NCBI GenBank assembly: GCA_024685385.1
Contig: JAIKVV010000105.1
Span: forward strand, 1 to 42,202
From: Saccharofermentans sp.
Lineage (GTDB): Bacteria > Bacillota > Clostridia > Saccharofermentanales > Saccharofermentanaceae
Direction of reading: 5' to 3'
DNA: 42,202 bases
Position numbers and translations under genes: made by a program. Each line of letters starts with the position of its first letter. The stretch's first letter is position 1. The notes under the pieces were generated by a model. The model had not been told where the DNA came from and ran no database searches. It worked only from the letters and a program-made list of their open reading frames with translations. Shown piece after piece: positions 8,340 to 15,886 of this stretch.

Positions 8340-9581
8340 ATGTATGAGCATGTGAAAGAACAAGACCCCGAGATCTACTCAGTAATCATGGATGAACTGA
8401 ACAGACAGCGTTCGAAGATCGAGTTGATCGCATCTGAGAACTTCGTATCTGAGGCAGTTCTGGAGGCGGCAGGTTCGCCCCTTACCAATAAATATGCTGA
8501 AGGTTATCCGGGAAGAAGATACTATGGCGGATGCGAGTTCGTTGATATTGCAGAACAGCTTGCTATCGACCGCGCAAAGCAGATCTTCGGTGCGGAGCAT
8601 GTCAATGTTCAGCCTCATTCCGGCGCACAGGCCAATACAGCCGTTTACTTTGCAGTCCTTCAGCCCGGTGACACGATCCTCGGTATGGATCTTTCTCACG
8701 GCGGGCACCTTACGCACGGCATGAAACTCAATGTTTCCGGTAAGACATATAATTCCGAATTCTATCAGGTAAATGAGAAGACTCAGATGATCGATTACGA
8801 TGAGGTTCGTGAGATCGCATTAAGAGTTAAGCCTAAGATCATTGTTGCCGGCGCTTCCGCATATCCCAGGATCATTGATTTCAAGAAGTTCCGTGAGATC
8901 GCCGATGAAGTCGGAGCATATCTTTTCGTTGATATGGCTCACATTGCAGGCCTCGTTGCAGCAGGACTTCATCCTAATCCCGTACCTTATGCCGATTTCG
9001 TTACTACGACTACACATAAGACTCTCAAGGGTCCCCGTGGCGGTATCATCATGTGCCGTGAGGAATTCGCTAAGAAGATCGATTCTGCAGTATTCCCGGG
9101 TCAGCAGGGCGGCCCTCTCATGCACATCATCGCTGCCAAGGCTGTAGCTTTGAAGGAAGTTCAGTCTGAAGCTTACCGTCAGTATGCTGCTCAGGTTGTT
9201 TCTAACGCCAAGACCCTTTCTGAAGGCTTGCTTGCAAGAGGCGTAAATCTCGTATCAGGCGGTACTGATAACCACCTTATGCTGATAGACCTCAGAGGAA
9301 CAGGCATCACTGGTAAGGAACTTCAGGAGAGACTCGACGAGTGCAATATCACTGCAAACAAGAATACTATTCCTTTCGATCCCGAAAAGCCCATGGTTAC
9401 ATCCGGTGTCCGCATCGGTACTCCCGCTGCTACCGCAAGAGGCTTTAAGAATGAGGATATGGAAGTCCTTGCAGGCCTTATTGCCGACTGCATCTTTGAT
9501 TACGAAGCAAAGAAGGAATCTGTCATTGCCGGTGTTAAGGCTCTGACTGACAAGTACCCTCTCTATCCTGATATCGCTTGA
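8340..9581 (+). CDS. glyA: Serine hydroxymethyltransferase
   Basis: This PLP enzyme interconverts serine and glycine and passes the one-carbon unit to tetrahydrofolate in the cytoplasm. Family hallmarks are visible: [11 protein letters not shown] near the N-terminus, the [13 protein letters not shown] segment, the [10 protein letters not shown] motif, and the [14 protein letters not shown] motif holding the PLP lysine K227. The protein has 413 residues, the usual size. The ATG at 8340 is chosen because gaggagg (8324-8330) lies nine bases upstream; the TTG at 8322 would overlap that site. It is probably co-transcribed with rarA, 17 bases downstream. Confidence 0.97.
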   Translation: MYEHVKEQDPEIYSVIMDELNRQRSKIELIASENFVSEAVLEAAGSPLTNKYAEGYPGRRYYGGCEFVDIAEQLAIDRAKQIFGAEHVNVQPHSGAQANTAVYFAVLQPGDTILGMDLSHGGHLTHGMKLNVSGKTYNSEFYQVNEKTQMIDYDEVREIALRVKPKIIVAGASAYPRIIDFKKFREIADEVGAYLFVDMAHIAGLVAAGLHPNPVPYADFVTTTTHKTLKGPRGGIIMCREEFAKKIDSAVFPGQQGGPLMHIIAAKAVALKEVQSEAYRQYAAQVVSNAKTLSEGLLARGVNLVSGGTDNHLMLIDLRGTGITGKELQERLDECNITANKNTIPFDPEKPMVTSGVRIGTPAATARGFKNEDMEVLAGLIADCIFDYEAKKESVIAGVKALTDKYPLYPDIA

Positions 9582-9598
9582 TCTATAGCAGGTGATAT

Positions 9599-10936
9599 AT
9601 GGCCACAGATGACCGCAGCAGAGAGCCTTTGGCTTACAGGATGTCACCCGTCGATCTCGACGAGTATGTCGGTCAGGACCATATAGTAGGTAAAGGACGT
9701 ATCTTAAGAAGGATGATCGAGGCAGATATGCTGTCATCGGTCATCCTTTTTGGCCCTCCGGGGGTAGGCAAGACCGCTCTTGCAAGAGTCATTGCAAATT
9801 CAACATCATCCAGGTTCGAGCAGTTAAATGCCGTTACGGCAGGGGTCGCAGACATCAAGAGGATCGTATCAGATGCTTCCAATCCCTTGCTTTCCGAGGG
9901 GAGGAAGACGGTCCTGTTTATTGACGAGATCCACAGATTCAATAAGCTTCAGCAGGATGCATTGCTTCCTTATGTCGAAAACGGAACGGTTGTACTTATA
10001 GGCGCTACAACGGAGAATCCCTTTTTTGAGGTTAACAAGGCTCTTGTTTCAAGGAGCACGGTCCTTCAACTGCATTCACTGGAACCTGAGGATATCGCCA
10101 AGCTCTTAAGGCGCGCAGCTGATGATAAGGAGCGTGGATTGGGTTCTTATAATCTTAAGGTCTCCGATGAGACGCTTCTTAAGATCGCCCAAACTTCGGC
10201 CGGTGATGCCCGTTCGGCCTTGAATGCGCTTGAACTTGCCGCCGTAACTACGCCGGTTTCATCAGACGGTTCTGTCGTTATCGATGATGATGTCATGAAG
10301 GACTGCATGCAGAACAGGACAGTTCTTTTCGATAAGAACGGGGAATACCATTACGACAATATCTCCGCCATGATCAAGTCCATGAGAGGCTCTGATCCCG
10401 ATGCCGCTATCCTTTATCTGGCAAGAGCGCTTGCTGCAGGCGAAGACATAGAATTCCTTGCACGCCGCATACTTATATGCGCATCCGAAGATGTCGGCAT
10501 GGCCAATCCCAATGCCATTCTTGTTGCAAACGCAGCTTACCAGGGCGTTGCTTCAGTCGGTATGCCCGAAGCCAGGATCCTTTTGGCTGAAGCATGCATT
10601 ACCGTTGCAACTTCTCCCAAGTCGAATGCTTCCTATCTTGCCATAGATAAGGCTTTGTCAGATGCAAGGACAAAGGATACGGGTGTCGTTCCGATGCATC
10701 TTAGAAACGCTCCCGCTTCCGGAATGGAAGATCTGGGCTATAGTGTCGGATATAAATATCCGCACGATTTCCCGCATCACATCACGACCCAGCAATATAT
10801 GCCCGATGCCATGGTCGGAACAAAGTACTACGAGCCTACCGATATCGGCTATGAGAAGAAGGTATCCGAGTATCTTGATTATGTTAAGCGCGTCTGTGAC
10901 GGTGAGGACAAGAACGGAGGGCAGACTCCGTCATGA
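9599..10936 (+). CDS. rarA: Replication-associated recombination protein A (AAA+ ATPase)
   Basis: RarA/MgsA is a clamp-loader-like AAA+ ATPase that acts at stalled replication forks. At 445 residues it has the family length. Walker A is GPPGVGKT (52-59), Walker B is LFIDEIH (106-112) with DE at 109-110, the sensor-1 segment reads GATTENP, and the C-terminal part has the SNASYLAIDKA tetramerisation-region motif. The ribosome site ggtga is close to the ATG. The gene follows glyA by 17 bases and overlaps dtd in an ATGA junction. Confidence 0.95.
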   Translation: MATDDRSREPLAYRMSPVDLDEYVGQDHIVGKGRILRRMIEADMLSSVILFGPPGVGKTALARVIANSTSSRFEQLNAVTAGVADIKRIVSDASNPLLSEGRKTVLFIDEIHRFNKLQQDALLPYVENGTVVLIGATTENPFFEVNKALVSRSTVLQLHSLEPEDIAKLLRRAADDKERGLGSYNLKVSDETLLKIAQTSAGDARSALNALELAAVTTPVSSDGSVVIDDDVMKDCMQNRTVLFDKNGEYHYDNISAMIKSMRGSDPDAAILYLARALAAGEDIEFLARRILICASEDVGMANPNAILVANAAYQGVASVGMPEARILLAEACITVATSPKSNASYLAIDKALSDARTKDTGVVPMHLRNAPASGMEDLGYSVGYKYPHDFPHHITTQQYMPDAMVGTKYYEPTDIGYEKKVSEYLDYVKRVCDGEDKNGGQTPS

Positions 10937-11391
10937 GATTTGTCATTCAGGTCGTAGATGAAGCAAAAGTAACTGTTGACGGCAAGATTACAGGTTCATG
11001 CGGCAAGGGATTCCTTGTCTTGATCGGTGTATCAGATACTGATAACCTTGCCATAGCAGACAAGATGTGCGATAAGATGCTCGCCATGAGGATACTTCCC
11101 GATGAGAAAGGAAAGACCAATCTCTCTTTGAAGGATGTTGACGGTTCATTGCTCCTGGTGTCGCAATTTACCCTCTATGCTGATTGTAAGAAGGGAAACA
11201 GGCCGTCCTTTGTTAAAGCAGGATCTCCGGATATTGCCGAATCCTTATATGAGCATATAATCTCCCGCTGCAGGGCTTTCCTTGGAGAAGACAAAGTCGG
11301 AACCGGCATTTTCGGTGCAGACATGAAAGTGGGCCTTACTAATTCAGGCCCATTTACGATAATTCTTGATTCTGCAGAGCTTAATTGCTGA
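10933..11391 (+). CDS. dtd: D-aminoacyl-tRNA deacylase
   Basis: This enzyme hydrolyses D-amino acids (and Gly mischarged on tRNA-Ala) from tRNA and works as a dimer. Both conserved motifs are visible: SQFTLYADCKKGNRPSF in the middle and the NSGPFT segment near the C-terminus, which carries the Gly-cisPro pair used for chiral discrimination. At 152 residues it has family length. The start overlaps the rarA stop by four bases (ATGA), so translation is probably coupled. It ends only seven bases before the end of the convergent argJ gene, with no obvious terminator between. Confidence 0.96.
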   Translation: MRFVIQVVDEAKVTVDGKITGSCGKGFLVLIGVSDTDNLAIADKMCDKMLAMRILPDEKGKTNLSLKDVDGSLLLVSQFTLYADCKKGNRPSFVKAGSPDIAESLYEHIISRCRAFLGEDKVGTGIFGADMKVGLTNSGPFTIILDSAELNC

Positions 11392-11398
11392 TCTTCCG

Positions 11399-12625
11399 TC
11401 AGGTTCTGTAGCTTCCGTTGATCTTTACATAATCATATGAAAAGTCGCAGGTGAACATCCTGTCAAAGGACTCTCCTTCGTGCAATGTGATCTCGATCTT
11501 GATCTCATCTTCGTGAAGGAGCTTTGCTGCTTCATCCTCATCGAATTCCAGCATTATTCCGTCACGGCAGACGGGGAGACCTGCTACATCGATATCGATC
11601 CTGTCAGGATCAAATGAAGCTCCGGAATAACCAGCTGCTGTAATGATCCTGCCAAAGTTTGCATCTTCACCGAAAAAGCCTGTCTTTACGAGAGGAGACT
11701 TGGCAACGGCAGATACTATCAGCATCGCATCTTTATCGGATTTTGCGCCGTCAACCGTGATCTCGAGGAGTTTTGTTGCTCCTTCGCCGTCTTTGGCAAT
11801 GAGTCTGGAAAGGTCTGTTGCAAGATCGGTAAGTGCTTCCAGGAAAAGCTCACAGTCACTTGTTCCTTCTTCGATGACTGCTCCGGAAGCGCCGTTAGCC
11901 CAGATAGTTACCATATCGCATACGGAAGTGTCTCCGTCAACGCAGACTCTGTTGAAAGAGTGGCTGACAGCAGATCTGAGAAGTTTATTGAGAAGAGGGA
12001 TGTCTATCGAAGCATCCGTAGTAAACACACCGATCATGGTAGCAAGATTAGGCGATATCATGCCTGATCCCTTGGCCATACCTGATATTATTACTTCTTT
12101 GCCTGATGATAAGGTTACGGCAGCAGTAACTTCCTTGGGGACAGTATCGGTAGTCATTATCGCGCGCTCAGCTTTATGTCCGTCGCCGGCATCTGCAGAA
12201 ATAGATGATGCGAGCTTGGGCAGTGCGGCATTGATCTTATCAACGGGAAGCCTGACTCCGATGGTGCCTGTGGAAGCTGTGAGGACCTCATCTGCGGAAA
12301 TGCCGAGATTGGAAGCAGCGCATTCTGCGATCTTTTCGGCATCGTCCAAGCCGTTCTTGCCGACACATGAGTTCGCGACTTTGGAATTGATGACGAAAGC
12401 CTTAAGCGGCTTTTTGCGGTCTATCAGTTCGATTGATCTTACGAGAGAATGACCTTTGACGAGATTTGATGTATATACGCCTGCGACATTTGCGGGCTGC
12501 TCGGAATATAGGAGAGCTACATCATAAAGATCCGTATTGCCTGAATTACCGGGATTCGTCTTAAGTCCTGCGTATATTCCGCCGGCTTTGAATCCCAAGG
12601 GTTTATTGATATATGCTTCGCACAT
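11399..12625 (-). CDS. argJ: Bifunctional ornithine acetyltransferase/N-acetylglutamate synthase
   Basis: ArgJ moves the acetyl group from N-acetylornithine to glutamate in arginine biosynthesis. The precursor of 408 residues has the self-cleavage site in KGSGMISPNLATM, where T196 would become the N-terminal nucleophile of the beta chain. The TDT-PKE segment (159-165) and the GEDANFGRI and AGYSGA motifs agree with the family. The segment usually read as NSGNANAC is NSKVANSC here (80-87), a noticeable deviation. The ribosome site on the - strand is gagagg (12635-12640). It stands alone, without argC, argB or argD beside it, so whether it also performs the first step of the pathway cannot be judged. 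Confidence 0.94.
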   Translation of the reverse strand: MCEAYINKPLGFKAGGIYAGLKTNPGNSGNTDLYDVALLYSEQPANVAGVYTSNLVKGHSLVRSIELIDRKKPLKAFVINSKVANSCVGKNGLDDAEKIAECAASNLGISADEVLTASTGTIGVRLPVDKINAALPKLASSISADAGDGHKAERAIMTTDTVPKEVTAAVTLSSGKEVIISGMAKGSGMISPNLATMIGVFTTDASIDIPLLNKLLRSAVSHSFNRVCVDGDTSVCDMVTIWANGASGAVIEEGTSDCELFLEALTDLATDLSRLIAKDGEGATKLLEITVDGAKSDKDAMLIVSAVAKSPLVKTGFFGEDANFGRIITAAGYSGASFDPDRIDIDVAGLPVCRDGIMLEFDEDEAAKLLHEDEIKIEITLHEGESFDRMFTCDFSYDYVKINGSYRT

Positions 12626-12697
12626 TTTGAATTACCTCTCGCAACAATATTCAACGCGTATTTTATTATATAGTAGTCATTACTGCAAGAATTATGC

Positions 12698-12726
12698 TTG
12701 ACTTGATATGCTCGTAAATATATAAT
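12698..12726 (+). promoter_or_regulatory. Promoter of the His-Gln-Lys tRNA cluster
   Basis: TTGACT (12698-12703) and TATAAT (12721-12726) are separated by 17 bases, close to the sigma-A consensus. The expected start lies about 25 bases before tRNA-His. Confidence 0.85.
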
Positions 12727-12760
12727 TTCTCGTGCTACTTCGTTAGAATCTTTTTTATGT

Positions 12761-12838
12761 GGTGGGATTAGTTCAGCTGGTTAGAGCGCCAGTTTGTGGC
12801 ACTGGAAGTCATGGGTTCGAATCCCATATCCCACCCCA
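12761..12838 (+). tRNA. tRNA-His (GTG)
   Basis: A cloverleaf can be drawn with acceptor gtgggat/atcccac and the extra G at position -1 (12761) opposite C73, which is the identity mark of tRNA-His. The anticodon loop ttgtggc gives GTG. The CCA end is encoded (12836-12838). Confidence 0.97.
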
Positions 12839-12860
12839 TTTTTTTATTTAGAGAAGATAC

Positions 12861-12935
12861 TGGGGCGTAGCCAAGGGGTAAGGCACGGGTCTTTGACTCC
12901 CGCATTCGTAGGTTCAAATCCTGCCGCCCCAGCCA
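12861..12935 (+). tRNA. tRNA-Gln (TTG)
   Basis: The acceptor tggggcg/cgcccca and the anticodon loop ctttgac (anticodon TTG) fit tRNA-Gln, and CCA is encoded. The last pair of the anticodon stem (31-39) is T-T rather than a Watson-Crick pair; the other four pairs are intact. Confidence 0.95.
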
Positions 12936-12940
12936 TATTA

Positions 12941-13016
12941 GACTCACTAGCTCAGTCGGTAGAGCACTTGACTTTTAATCAAGGGGTCTGGAGTTCGAAC
13001 CTCCAGTGAGTCACCA
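12941..13016 (+). tRNA. tRNA-Lys (TTT)
   Basis: The acceptor gactcac/gtgagtc, anticodon stem cttga/tcaag and loop cttttaa (anticodon TTT) give tRNA-Lys. CCA is encoded. It lies five bases after tRNA-Gln, so the three tRNAs are probably cut from one transcript. Confidence 0.97.
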
Positions 13017-13024
13017 GACTACAC

Positions 13025-13087
13025 AATCAAAAGCCTCGCAAAGGTCCTCCGCGCTTCGCTTGTGCGGAAAATGCGAGGCTTTTGATT
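13025..13087. terminator. Long hairpin terminator after tRNA cluster
   Basis: Sixteen-base arms (13025-13040 and 13072-13087) are perfectly complementary. A second stem (tccgc with gcgga) forms inside the loop. The G/C-rich stem gcctcgca/tgcgaggc is followed by ttttgattt on the + strand and mirrored on the - strand, so it could stop transcription from both sides. It follows tRNA-Lys by eight bases. Confidence 0.75.
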
Positions 13088-13188
13088 TGCTCCGTGCTAC
13101 GCCTGCGGAAACAGCCGGGCATTTTTTTGTGATGAGAATGTCAGATTTGATCAGGATCGTTGTCTATATAAGCATAGGAGGTGATCTT

Positions 13189-13689
13189 ATGAAGTTTTTT
13201 AAGGAATTCACTATATTGCTTATCTTGATGGGTTTAATGATTGCCGGTACTTTATGCGGTTGTTCTATGAACTTACCGGAAGAGACTACAGAAAAAACTT
13301 ATGCCAGCGGAACTTTTCACGAGAATCGTCCATATGCAGAAATCGGAAGTGAAGAATACATCTTTAAATCTGATGGTATGGAAGCTTCGTGGTTGTTGGA
13401 GGAGCTTATAGAAAAGACAGATAGCGGTGTACTGCACTTTAAAACATCTGATCTTGACGGAATAGCATATGTTGCAGATAACAGTGAAAAGATAGACTGG
13501 AAAGAGCCGGAAAAGATTAAAGTCTATCCCGGTGATGTGATGATCACTGAAGACGGTCATATAGCTTTTGTATATGCTGAAGGAGAGATGACAGGTTCAT
13601 ATTTCGGATATCTTAAGAATGGCGGGGATGGTCTGCAAAAACATCATTGTCCGGAAATAAATATGCGTATGGGAGTATTTTCGGAATAA
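13189..13689 (+). CDS. Small lipoprotein of unknown function
   Basis: The 166-residue protein is probably a secreted lipoprotein. The ATG at 13189 follows an excellent ribosome site (aggaggtgat, 13176-13185). The longer frame from 13006 begins inside tRNA-Lys and is not credible. Residues 1-25 form a signal peptide (KFFKEF then a hydrophobic run) ending in a lipobox-like TLCGC, so a Cys near 24-26 would be lipidated. The rest is acidic with no family that I recognise; it may be a small beta-rich domain. No partner gene is evident nearby. Confidence 0.8.
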   Translation: MKFFKEFTILLILMGLMIAGTLCGCSMNLPEETTEKTYASGTFHENRPYAEIGSEEYIFKSDGMEASWLLEELIEKTDSGVLHFKTSDLDGIAYVADNSEKIDWKEPEKIKVYPGDVMITEDGHIAFVYAEGEMTGSYFGYLKNGGDGLQKHHCPEINMRMGVFSE

Positions 13690-13759
13690 AGCCTGCAGGC
13701 AAAGGAACAGTTTATTCTTGAATCGTCCTGTAGTGGTATAATGTTTTCCGGTGAATCGT

Positions 13760-14338
13760 ATGTACAGGATCGAGACTAAGTTATATAAGGATGAATTCTA
13801 TGCAATCACAACGGAGAGGTTAAGGCTTTCCGTTCTGCGCAAGTCCGCTTACCGTAAGATAACAGATTATGTTATCCGCAATGCAGATTTTCATCAGAAA
13901 TATTCCCAGACCAGAAGCGCTGAATATTATACGCCCGGAGTGCAAAGGGATTATCTTGCATCGGATGTTGAATCTTTTAAGCACGGGACTCTCGTTCCGT
14001 TCTGGATCACAATGAAAGGTGATGAGAAGGTAATAGGAAGGGTTTCTTTCTTTAATCTTGCATATGGCGGCATGATGAGTTGTGCCACGGGATATCACGT
14101 GGATAAGGACTATACGGGGCAGGGCATCATTACGGAAGCTTTAAGAGGCGCCATAGGATTCATGTTTGATGAGTTCAAGATGCACCGCATTGAGGCATTC
14201 ATACTTCCCGAAAATGAAAAATCCCTTAATGTTGTCAAGAGACTGGGATTTACCGAGGAAGGCAAGAGGGCGGCATATATGCATATCAATGGTCAGTACA
14301 GGGACCATGTGGCTTTCTATGTTTTGAACGATGCCTAA
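13760..14338 (+). CDS. GNAT acetyltransferase, RimJ/RimL type
   Basis: This is a predicted N-acetyltransferase using acetyl-CoA. The acetyl-CoA-binding motif A is seen in GYHVDKDYTGQGIITEAL, and motif B in the HRIEAFILPENEKSLNVVKRLGF stretch, which is typical of RimJ/RimL-like enzymes that acetylate ribosomal-protein N-termini or small molecules. The substrate is unknown. The ATG at 13760 has ggtga five bases upstream; a GTG at 13751 is the alternative. A TATAAT box at 13737-13742 lies so close that a transcript would have a leader of only about ten bases. Confidence 0.88.
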   Translation: MYRIETKLYKDEFYAITTERLRLSVLRKSAYRKITDYVIRNADFHQKYSQTRSAEYYTPGVQRDYLASDVESFKHGTLVPFWITMKGDEKVIGRVSFFNLAYGGMMSCATGYHVDKDYTGQGIITEALRGAIGFMFDEFKMHRIEAFILPENEKSLNVVKRLGFTEEGKRAAYMHINGQYRDHVAFYVLNDA

Positions 14339-14408
14339 GAAATACTTGAAAATTTTTTTCGAAAATATGTAATAATATAATATATTGTTTGCATCGGAGG
14401 TCGGGGAA

Positions 14409-14852
14409 ATGATGAGAAATAAGATAACTTTAAGGATTATCGCAACTGTCATGGTGCTTGCTATGGCTGTTTCTGCTACTGCCTGCGGCAGCAAGAAAAC
14501 CAAGTCTACGACCACTGCCTCTTCTTCCAAGGAAACCGAGGCAACCACGACCACGACCACTACAGAGACAACAACGGAGCTTACAGTGTATTCAGGACCT
14601 TTGCCGTCCAACGATGTAAACAAGACCTGGGATGAGTCAAATCTTGATTCGGAGACTATCATGTATTGTACTGTTTCTGCAGGTGAGTTCCTTAATGTCC
14701 GTAAGGGTCCCAACTCTGAACAGCCCCGCGTCGGCAAACTTTCAAGAGGTCAGGCCGTAAAGGTTGTTGCCAAGACTTCCAACGGCTGGTACAAGACATT
14801 TGACGGTTTCTATGTATCGGGTGAATATCTTTCCACTAATTCCCCTACGTGA
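14409..14852 (+). CDS. Lipoprotein with Thr-rich linker and SH3b domain
   Basis: The 147-residue protein begins at ATG 14409 with ggagg (14396-14400) eight bases upstream. A signal peptide (1-26) ends at a Cys in SATAC, a weak lipobox. A Ser/Thr-rich linker follows, and the C-terminal half (about 85-142) is a bacterial SH3 (SH3_3) domain with the LNVRKGPN and NGWYKT signatures. Such domains usually bind peptidoglycan peptides, so the protein is probably a wall-sensing or wall-tethering lipoprotein. A possible promoter (TTGAAA at 14346-14351, TAATAA at 14370-14375) precedes it. Confidence 0.85.
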   Translation: MMRNKITLRIIATVMVLAMAVSATACGSKKTKSTTTASSSKETEATTTTTTTETTTELTVYSGPLPSNDVNKTWDESNLDSETIMYCTVSAGEFLNVRKGPNSEQPRVGKLSRGQAVKVVAKTSNGWYKTFDGFYVSGEYLSTNSPT

Positions 14853-14869
14853 TCAGAGGAATTTGATTA

Positions 14870-14898
14870 TTGATATTTTCGGTAACGTGATGTAATAT
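14870..14898 (+). promoter_or_regulatory. Promoter of the Gly-Arg tRNA pair
   Basis: TTGATA (14870-14875) and TAATAT (14893-14898) are 17 bases apart. The predicted start is about 25 bases before tRNA-Gly. Confidence 0.65.
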
Positions 14899-14928
14899 TG
14901 TATGGCGTTTCGTTGAAGCGTCAGGCAT

Positions 14929-15002
14929 GCGAGTGTAGTTCAATGGTAGAACTTCAGCCTTCCAAGCTGACCACGTGGGTTCGATTCCCATCACTCGCTC
15001 CA
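14929..15002 (+). tRNA. tRNA-Gly (TCC)
   Basis: The acceptor gcgagtg/cactcgc, anticodon stem tcagc/gctga and loop cttccaa (anticodon TCC) fit tRNA-Gly; CCA is encoded. Confidence 0.97.
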
Positions 15003-15005
15003 TAT

Positions 15006-15082
15006 GGGTCACTAGCTCAGCTGGATAGAGCAACAGCCTTCTAAGCTGTGGGTCGGAGGTTCGAGTCCCCCGTGGCTCACCA
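15006..15082 (+). tRNA. tRNA-Arg (TCT)
   Basis: The anticodon stem acagc/gctgt with loop cttctaa gives anticodon TCT. CCA is encoded. Two imperfections are visible: a G-T pair at 2-71 of the acceptor and an A-C mismatch in the middle of the T stem (ggagg opposite ccccc). Confidence 0.94.
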
Positions 15083-15097
15083 AAACAAAAAAGAAGG

Positions 15098-15122
15098 GAT
15101 GTCCTTAGGGACATCTTTTTTT
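15098..15122 (+). terminator. Terminator after Gly-Arg tRNAs
   Basis: A 7-base stem (gatgtcc with ggacatc) closes on a ttag loop and is followed by seven T residues. Confidence 0.92.
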
Positions 15123-15126
15123 GTGT

Positions 15127-15154
15127 TTGAATTCAGGATGGTTATTGATATGAT
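15127..15154 (+). promoter_or_regulatory. Promoter of the zinc-ribbon gene
   Basis: TTGAAT (15127-15132) and TATGAT (15149-15154) are separated by 16 bases, just after the tRNA terminator and 33 bases before the next start codon. Confidence 0.55.
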
Positions 15155-15186
15155 TAAATTAATTCTAGAATATGGAGGGTATTATT

Positions 15187-15744
15187 ATGAATTGTCCTAA
15201 ATGTGGTTCTGCGGTTGCTGACGGTACGATGTTCTGCGGTGAATGCGGAACGAAGATCGATGCAGCTGCTCCTGCTGCACCTGTTGCGGCAGCTACGACA
15301 GCGGTTAATCCTGTTCCTTTTGTCCTGCCTCAGGGCGCTACATACAGGATCAAGTGCGCTTCCTGCGGTTTTGTAGGCGACTACGTTAACGACGGCACTC
15401 ATATCTATAAGTGCGGTAAGTGTGGTGCTCCTCATACATTTGCCGGTCAGATGCTGCTTTACAGGATGGGTTCTCCTTACGGAGTCGCAGCCGGATTCGG
15501 CATCTATATCGACGGCGCTCCTTTCGGTCATGTCGGAAACAAGCAGACTGTAAGGATCCTGCTTCCCGAAGGCGTACATAACATTCATGTATCCTGCGGT
15601 ATGAACAGGAAATGTAATGACTATTCGTTTACTATCGACGATAAGCTCAACACTTTCTCCACAAAAGTCTATATGAAGCCGGGTTTCTGGACCAATACGC
15701 TTGTCCTCGAACCCTGCCCCATGAGCGAGATCCCTAACGCATAA
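15187..15744 (+). CDS. Double zinc-ribbon protein with C-terminal beta domain
   Basis: The 185-residue protein starts at ATG 15187, seven bases after ggaggg. The ATG at 15172 would overlap that site. The N-terminus is a classic zinc ribbon (CPKC then CGEC), followed by an Ala/Pro linker and a second ribbon (CASC then CGKC). The C-terminal half, with IYIDGAPFGHVG and VRILLPEGVHNIHVSCG, looks like a PEGA-type or related beta-sandwich. Proteins of this build are common in Clostridia, but their function is not known. There is no signal peptide, so it should be cytoplasmic. Confidence 0.82.
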   Translation: MNCPKCGSAVADGTMFCGECGTKIDAAAPAAPVAAATTAVNPVPFVLPQGATYRIKCASCGFVGDYVNDGTHIYKCGKCGAPHTFAGQMLLYRMGSPYGVAAGFGIYIDGAPFGHVGNKQTVRILLPEGVHNIHVSCGMNRKCNDYSFTIDDKLNTFSTKVYMKPGFWTNTLVLEPCPMSEIPNA

Positions 15745-15806
15745 GGGGTTTTTACCGGATATGTCCCGTTTTGGGGCTTATCTTTGAACTCGGATAATTA
15801 TCTTCG

Positions 15807-15842
15807 TAAGCCGGCTTGAAAAAAGCCGGCTTATGTTATAAT
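15807..15842 (+). promoter_or_regulatory. Promoter of the topoisomerase operon overlapped by an inverted repeat
   Basis: An extended -10 box (TGTTATAAT, with TATAAT at 15837-15842) lies 15 bases after TTGAAA (15816-15821). A perfect 10-base inverted repeat, taagccggct and agccggctta with a 7-base spacer (15807-15833), covers the -35 box and the spacer. It could be an operator or a terminator of the upstream gene; no T-run follows the second arm. Confidence 0.6.
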
Positions 15843-15886
15843 CAAAAATTGAACAATATTATTATTAATATAAGAGAGGATGAAAT

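Noticed and set aside
11389..11401. Terminator between convergent dtd and argJ
   Set aside because: Only seven bases separate the two stops, and no hairpin with T-run was found on either strand nearby.
11643..12452. 269-residue reading frame on the + strand opposite argJ
   Set aside because: ArgJ motifs on the - strand are clear, and this frame has no family features.
12794..13009. 71-residue reading frame on the + strand
   Set aside because: It overlaps three tRNA genes and has no ribosome site.
14845..15114. 89-residue reading frame on the - strand
   Set aside because: It runs across tRNA-Gly and tRNA-Arg; its MGIEPTW-type peptide is the well-known false protein produced by translating tRNA genes in reverse.
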